Notes under the pieces: model-generated
Told to the model about the DNA's origin: nothing
What the model saw: the letters and a program-made list of their open reading frames with translations, nothing else
The model's database searches: none
Assembly (NCBI GenBank): GCA_035411425.1
Contig: DAONSX010000075.1
Span: 1 to 8,620 of the forward strand
Reading direction: 5' to 3'
From: TTA-H9 sp002071415
Lineage (GTDB): Bacteria > Bacteroidota > Bacteroidia > Bacteroidales > TTA-H9
Length of the DNA stretch: 8,620 nt
Position numbers and translations under genes: made by a program
Shown: positions 6,809 through 8,620 of the stretch, piece by piece
How the letters are laid out: every line of letters starts with the position of its first letter
How positions within the stretch are numbered: position 1 is the first letter of the stretch

Positions 6809-8278
6809 ATGAAAACTCTGATCCCCGTTTCCTCGATGATTTACTCTCTTCTATTGCTATCAGCACTTGGCCTTTTTTCTGCTTGCGGAAAAAATGACAA
6901 CCCACAAGCTGAACCTCCGGTTGATACTACACACTATGCAAAAGCTCAGGTATGGCTTACAAAAGGGGATAAAACCGTTTTATTTTCGAAACAAAATGGT
7001 TTGAATATACTCACCTCGGTTGCACCCAAGTGGCCTACAATCACCGTTGATACTTCTTTTCGATTTCAAGAAATCGAAGGCTATGGGGCAGCTCTGACGG
7101 GTTCATCGGCTTATCTATTTAACAGAGTCCTCACCCCGAATGCTCGTCAAAGTTTGATCGAAAATTTGTTCACTCCCGATTCAGGTATTGGCTTATCCTA
7201 TCTGAGACTGACAATAGGAGCATCCGATTTTTCGCTTTCCGATTTTACTTATGATGATGTTGAACCCGGACAAACGGATTTTAATTTGCAAAACTTCTCT
7301 CTTTCGCAAGATACTCTTGATGTAGTTCCTATATTGAAGGAAATTCTGAAGGTTGCTCCAAACATCCGATTATTGGGTTCGCCTTGGAGCCCTCCGGCTT
7401 GGATGAAAACCAATGGAAGTTTAAAGGGTGGACGCTTAAAGCAGGAATGCTACCCCGTTTATGCACGATATTTCGTAAAATATATACAATCCATGCAAAC
7501 CAATGGGATACGCATAGACGCCATTACTCCCCAGAATGAACCTTTATATGCCACAGCCTCTTATCCTTGCATGCTTATGGAAGCTGCCCACCAGAAAGAG
7601 CTCATTCGCGATCATTTGGGGCCAGCATTCCAACAATACGGATTGGATGTAAAAATTATTGTTTATGACCATAATTGGGATAGACCCGATTATCCCATTG
7701 AGATTCTCAATGATCAGGAAACACGCAAATATGTTGCTGGCAGCGCTTTTCATGCTTATGCTGGCGATGTTTCAACCATGAGTTTCGTCCATCAAGCCCA
7801 TCCCGATAAGGCCATCTATTTCACCGAAATTTCAGGTGGAGACTGGGCTACCAATTTTAGCGACAACTTGCTCTGGAATATGAAGAATATACTCATTGGC
7901 ACCGCAAACAACTGGTCGAAAAATGCCTTGTTTTGGAATCTGGCTCTGGATGAAAACCATGGGCCAAAAAACAATGGATGCTCAAACTGCAGAGGCGTTG
8001 TTACAATTACTTCTCAAGGGCAGATTTATAAAAATGAAGAATATTACAGTCTGGCACATTTCTCCAAATTCATACGCCCAGAGGCAGTTCGCATTCTTTC
8101 GCGCATCGCTCAGCAATTGATGAATATTGATGCGGTGGCTTTTCAAAATATAGATTCATCGAAAGTGCTCATCGTTGCAAATTATAGTGATACCTACAAG
8201 ACATTTACTGTTATTCAAAATCAAAAATCTTTCAACTATTCCATAGCACCAAAATCGGTAGCAACTCTCATCTGGTAA
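6809..8278 (+). CDS. GH30-family beta-glucosidase/glucanase lipoprotein (glucosylceramidase-like)
   Basis: From ATG 6809 the protein has 489 residues. A TTG at 6788 would add seven residues before the signal peptide and is unlikely. The signal peptide ends in FSAC with Cys26 lipidated; the following GKNDN is a weaker surface-export signal than in the PKD protein, so periplasmic or surface location is open. The fold is a retaining (beta/alpha)8 barrel with a C-terminal beta domain. Motifs shared with human glucocerebrosidase include GYGAALT at 91-97, SPWSPPAWMKTNG from 191, ARYFVKY, and ITPQNEP with acid/base Glu244. FTEISGG carries the nucleophile Glu340, and HFSKFIRPE lies near the start of the C-terminal domain. 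All catalytic residues are present and the frame is intact. Subfamily GH30_3, acting on beta-1,6-glucan or beta-1,6 branches of laminarin, is the best inference given the PUL setting and a GH3 neighbour. Other beta-glucoside targets remain possible. An unusual C-x-x-C pair lies at 391-394 after the nucleophile. No Shine-Dalgarno is visible. Confidence 0.93.
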   Translation: MKTLIPVSSMIYSLLLLSALGLFSACGKNDNPQAEPPVDTTHYAKAQVWLTKGDKTVLFSKQNGLNILTSVAPKWPTITVDTSFRFQEIEGYGAALTGSSAYLFNRVLTPNARQSLIENLFTPDSGIGLSYLRLTIGASDFSLSDFTYDDVEPGQTDFNLQNFSLSQDTLDVVPILKEILKVAPNIRLLGSPWSPPAWMKTNGSLKGGRLKQECYPVYARYFVKYIQSMQTNGIRIDAITPQNEPLYATASYPCMLMEAAHQKELIRDHLGPAFQQYGLDVKIIVYDHNWDRPDYPIEILNDQETRKYVAGSAFHAYAGDVSTMSFVHQAHPDKAIYFTEISGGDWATNFSDNLLWNMKNILIGTANNWSKNALFWNLALDENHGPKNNGCSNCRGVVTITSQGQIYKNEEYYSLAHFSKFIRPEAVRILSRIAQQLMNIDAVAFQNIDSSKVLIVANYSDTYKTFTVIQNQKSFNYSIAPKSVATLIW

Positions 8279-8312
8279 TTTCAGAACTATCCTCACACTA
8301 TTCTTTGTATAT

Positions 8313-8355
8313 AAAAAAATCCAGCTTTCGTTCATTGGAAGCTGGATAATTTTTT
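8313..8355. terminator. Bidirectional intrinsic terminator between convergent GH30 and GH3 genes
   Basis: A perfect 9-bp stem (8319-8327 with 8339-8347), extendable by two more pairs, has a short loop. It is flanked by A7 on the left (8313-8319) and T6 on the right (8350-8355), so it provides a U-tract for transcripts on both strands. It sits between the GH30 stop (8278) and the GH3 stop (8370), exactly where a shared terminator is expected. Confidence 0.85.
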
Positions 8356-8369
8356 CAATTTTCAAAGAA

Positions 8370-8591
8370 TCAGGGCATAATTTCGAAAGAAGCCTGCTGA
8401 CGGATATCAGTCGAGGAACTAGCAGTTAGAATCTTGTATTTTCCACTCTGTATGACCCACTTTCCTTGGGTTTGATCATAATAAGAGAAGGCACGTGGAT
8501 TGAGAAGAATCTTTACGTTTTGGCTTTCGTTGGGTTGAAGCGTAACAGCCGCAAATCCTTTAAGCTCTCCTGACTTCGACAATGCGTCACC
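8370..8591 (-). CDS. C-terminal fragment of a GH3 beta-glucosidase (fibronectin-III-like domain), frame interrupted
   Basis: Only about the last 74 codons are readable, ending at the TGA 8372-8370. The segment matches the fibronectin-III-like end of GH3 enzymes. It has SGELKGFAAV followed by LQPNES, FSYYD, GKWVIQSGKY and SSSTDIR, which correspond to the family pattern ELKGF...L.PGES...L...F.YYD...W....G.Y.I..G.SS.DI. GH3 enzymes of this type are usually 700-850 residues, so most of the gene would lie beyond the right edge. However, an in-frame TAG at 8594-8592 lies just upstream of the codons for GDALSKSGELKGF, and the two other frames do not continue the domain. A TTG at 8582-8580 is the only start-like codon and is implausible as a real start. 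The gene is either a decayed fragment, frameshifted, or affected by a base error near the end of the sequence. If intact it would hydrolyse oligosaccharides released by GH30. Domain identity is fairly sure; functional status is not. Confidence 0.65.
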   Translation of the reverse strand, partial: GDALSKSGELKGFAAVTLQPNESQNVKILLNPRAFSYYDQTQGKWVIQSGKYKILTASSSTDIRQQASFEIMP

Positions 8592-8620
8592 CTAAAAATT
8601 TTTCCAAAACTTTTCATCAA

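Overview
The window looks like part of a polysaccharide utilization locus (PUL) from a member of the Bacteroidota. The evidence is a SusC-type TonB-dependent transporter paired with a SusD-type lipoprotein, signal peptides ending in lipoboxes, a lipoprotein surface-export signal (Cys-Lys-Asp-Asp-Glu), a TTTG / TAnnTTTG promoter, AT-rich leaders, and no Shine-Dalgarno sequence at most starts. Species and genus cannot be named from this sequence alone.

Layout. Positions 1-425 are AT-rich and hold no recognisable gene; a good Bacteroidota-type promoter lies at 198-227, followed by a leader of roughly 190 bases. A 586-residue lipoprotein with two PKD domains (426-2186) follows and ends at a strong hairpin (2208-2243). 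Then come the SusC-like transporter (2308-5244) and the SusD-like glycan-binding lipoprotein (5268-6734). This pair is joined tightly, and a perfect AGGAGG marks the susD start. A 13-bp hairpin (6743-6771) separates the pair from a GH30 glucosidase/glucanase lipoprotein (6809-8278). At the right edge, on the opposite strand, is the C-terminal fibronectin-III-like end of a GH3 beta-glucosidase (8370-8591). Its reading frame is broken by an in-frame TAG. The two convergent genes share a bidirectional terminator (8313-8355).

How the genes work together (inference). The PKD lipoprotein and SusD would capture glycan at the cell surface, and SusC would import oligosaccharides using TonB energy. GH30 would cleave beta-linked glucan, and a GH3 enzyme would finish oligosaccharides to glucose. 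SusCD with a PKD lipoprotein, GH30 and GH3 fits a beta-1,6-glucan (pustulan-like) or beta-1,3/1,6-glucan (laminarin-like) target. The substrate is not proven by the sequence. No regulator, tRNA, rRNA, CRISPR array or insertion sequence was seen.

The points most worth a second look are the tandem duplication inside the PKD lipoprotein, the broken GH3 end, the hairpins at every transcription-unit boundary, and a nine-codon micro-ORF whose stop overlaps the start of the first gene.
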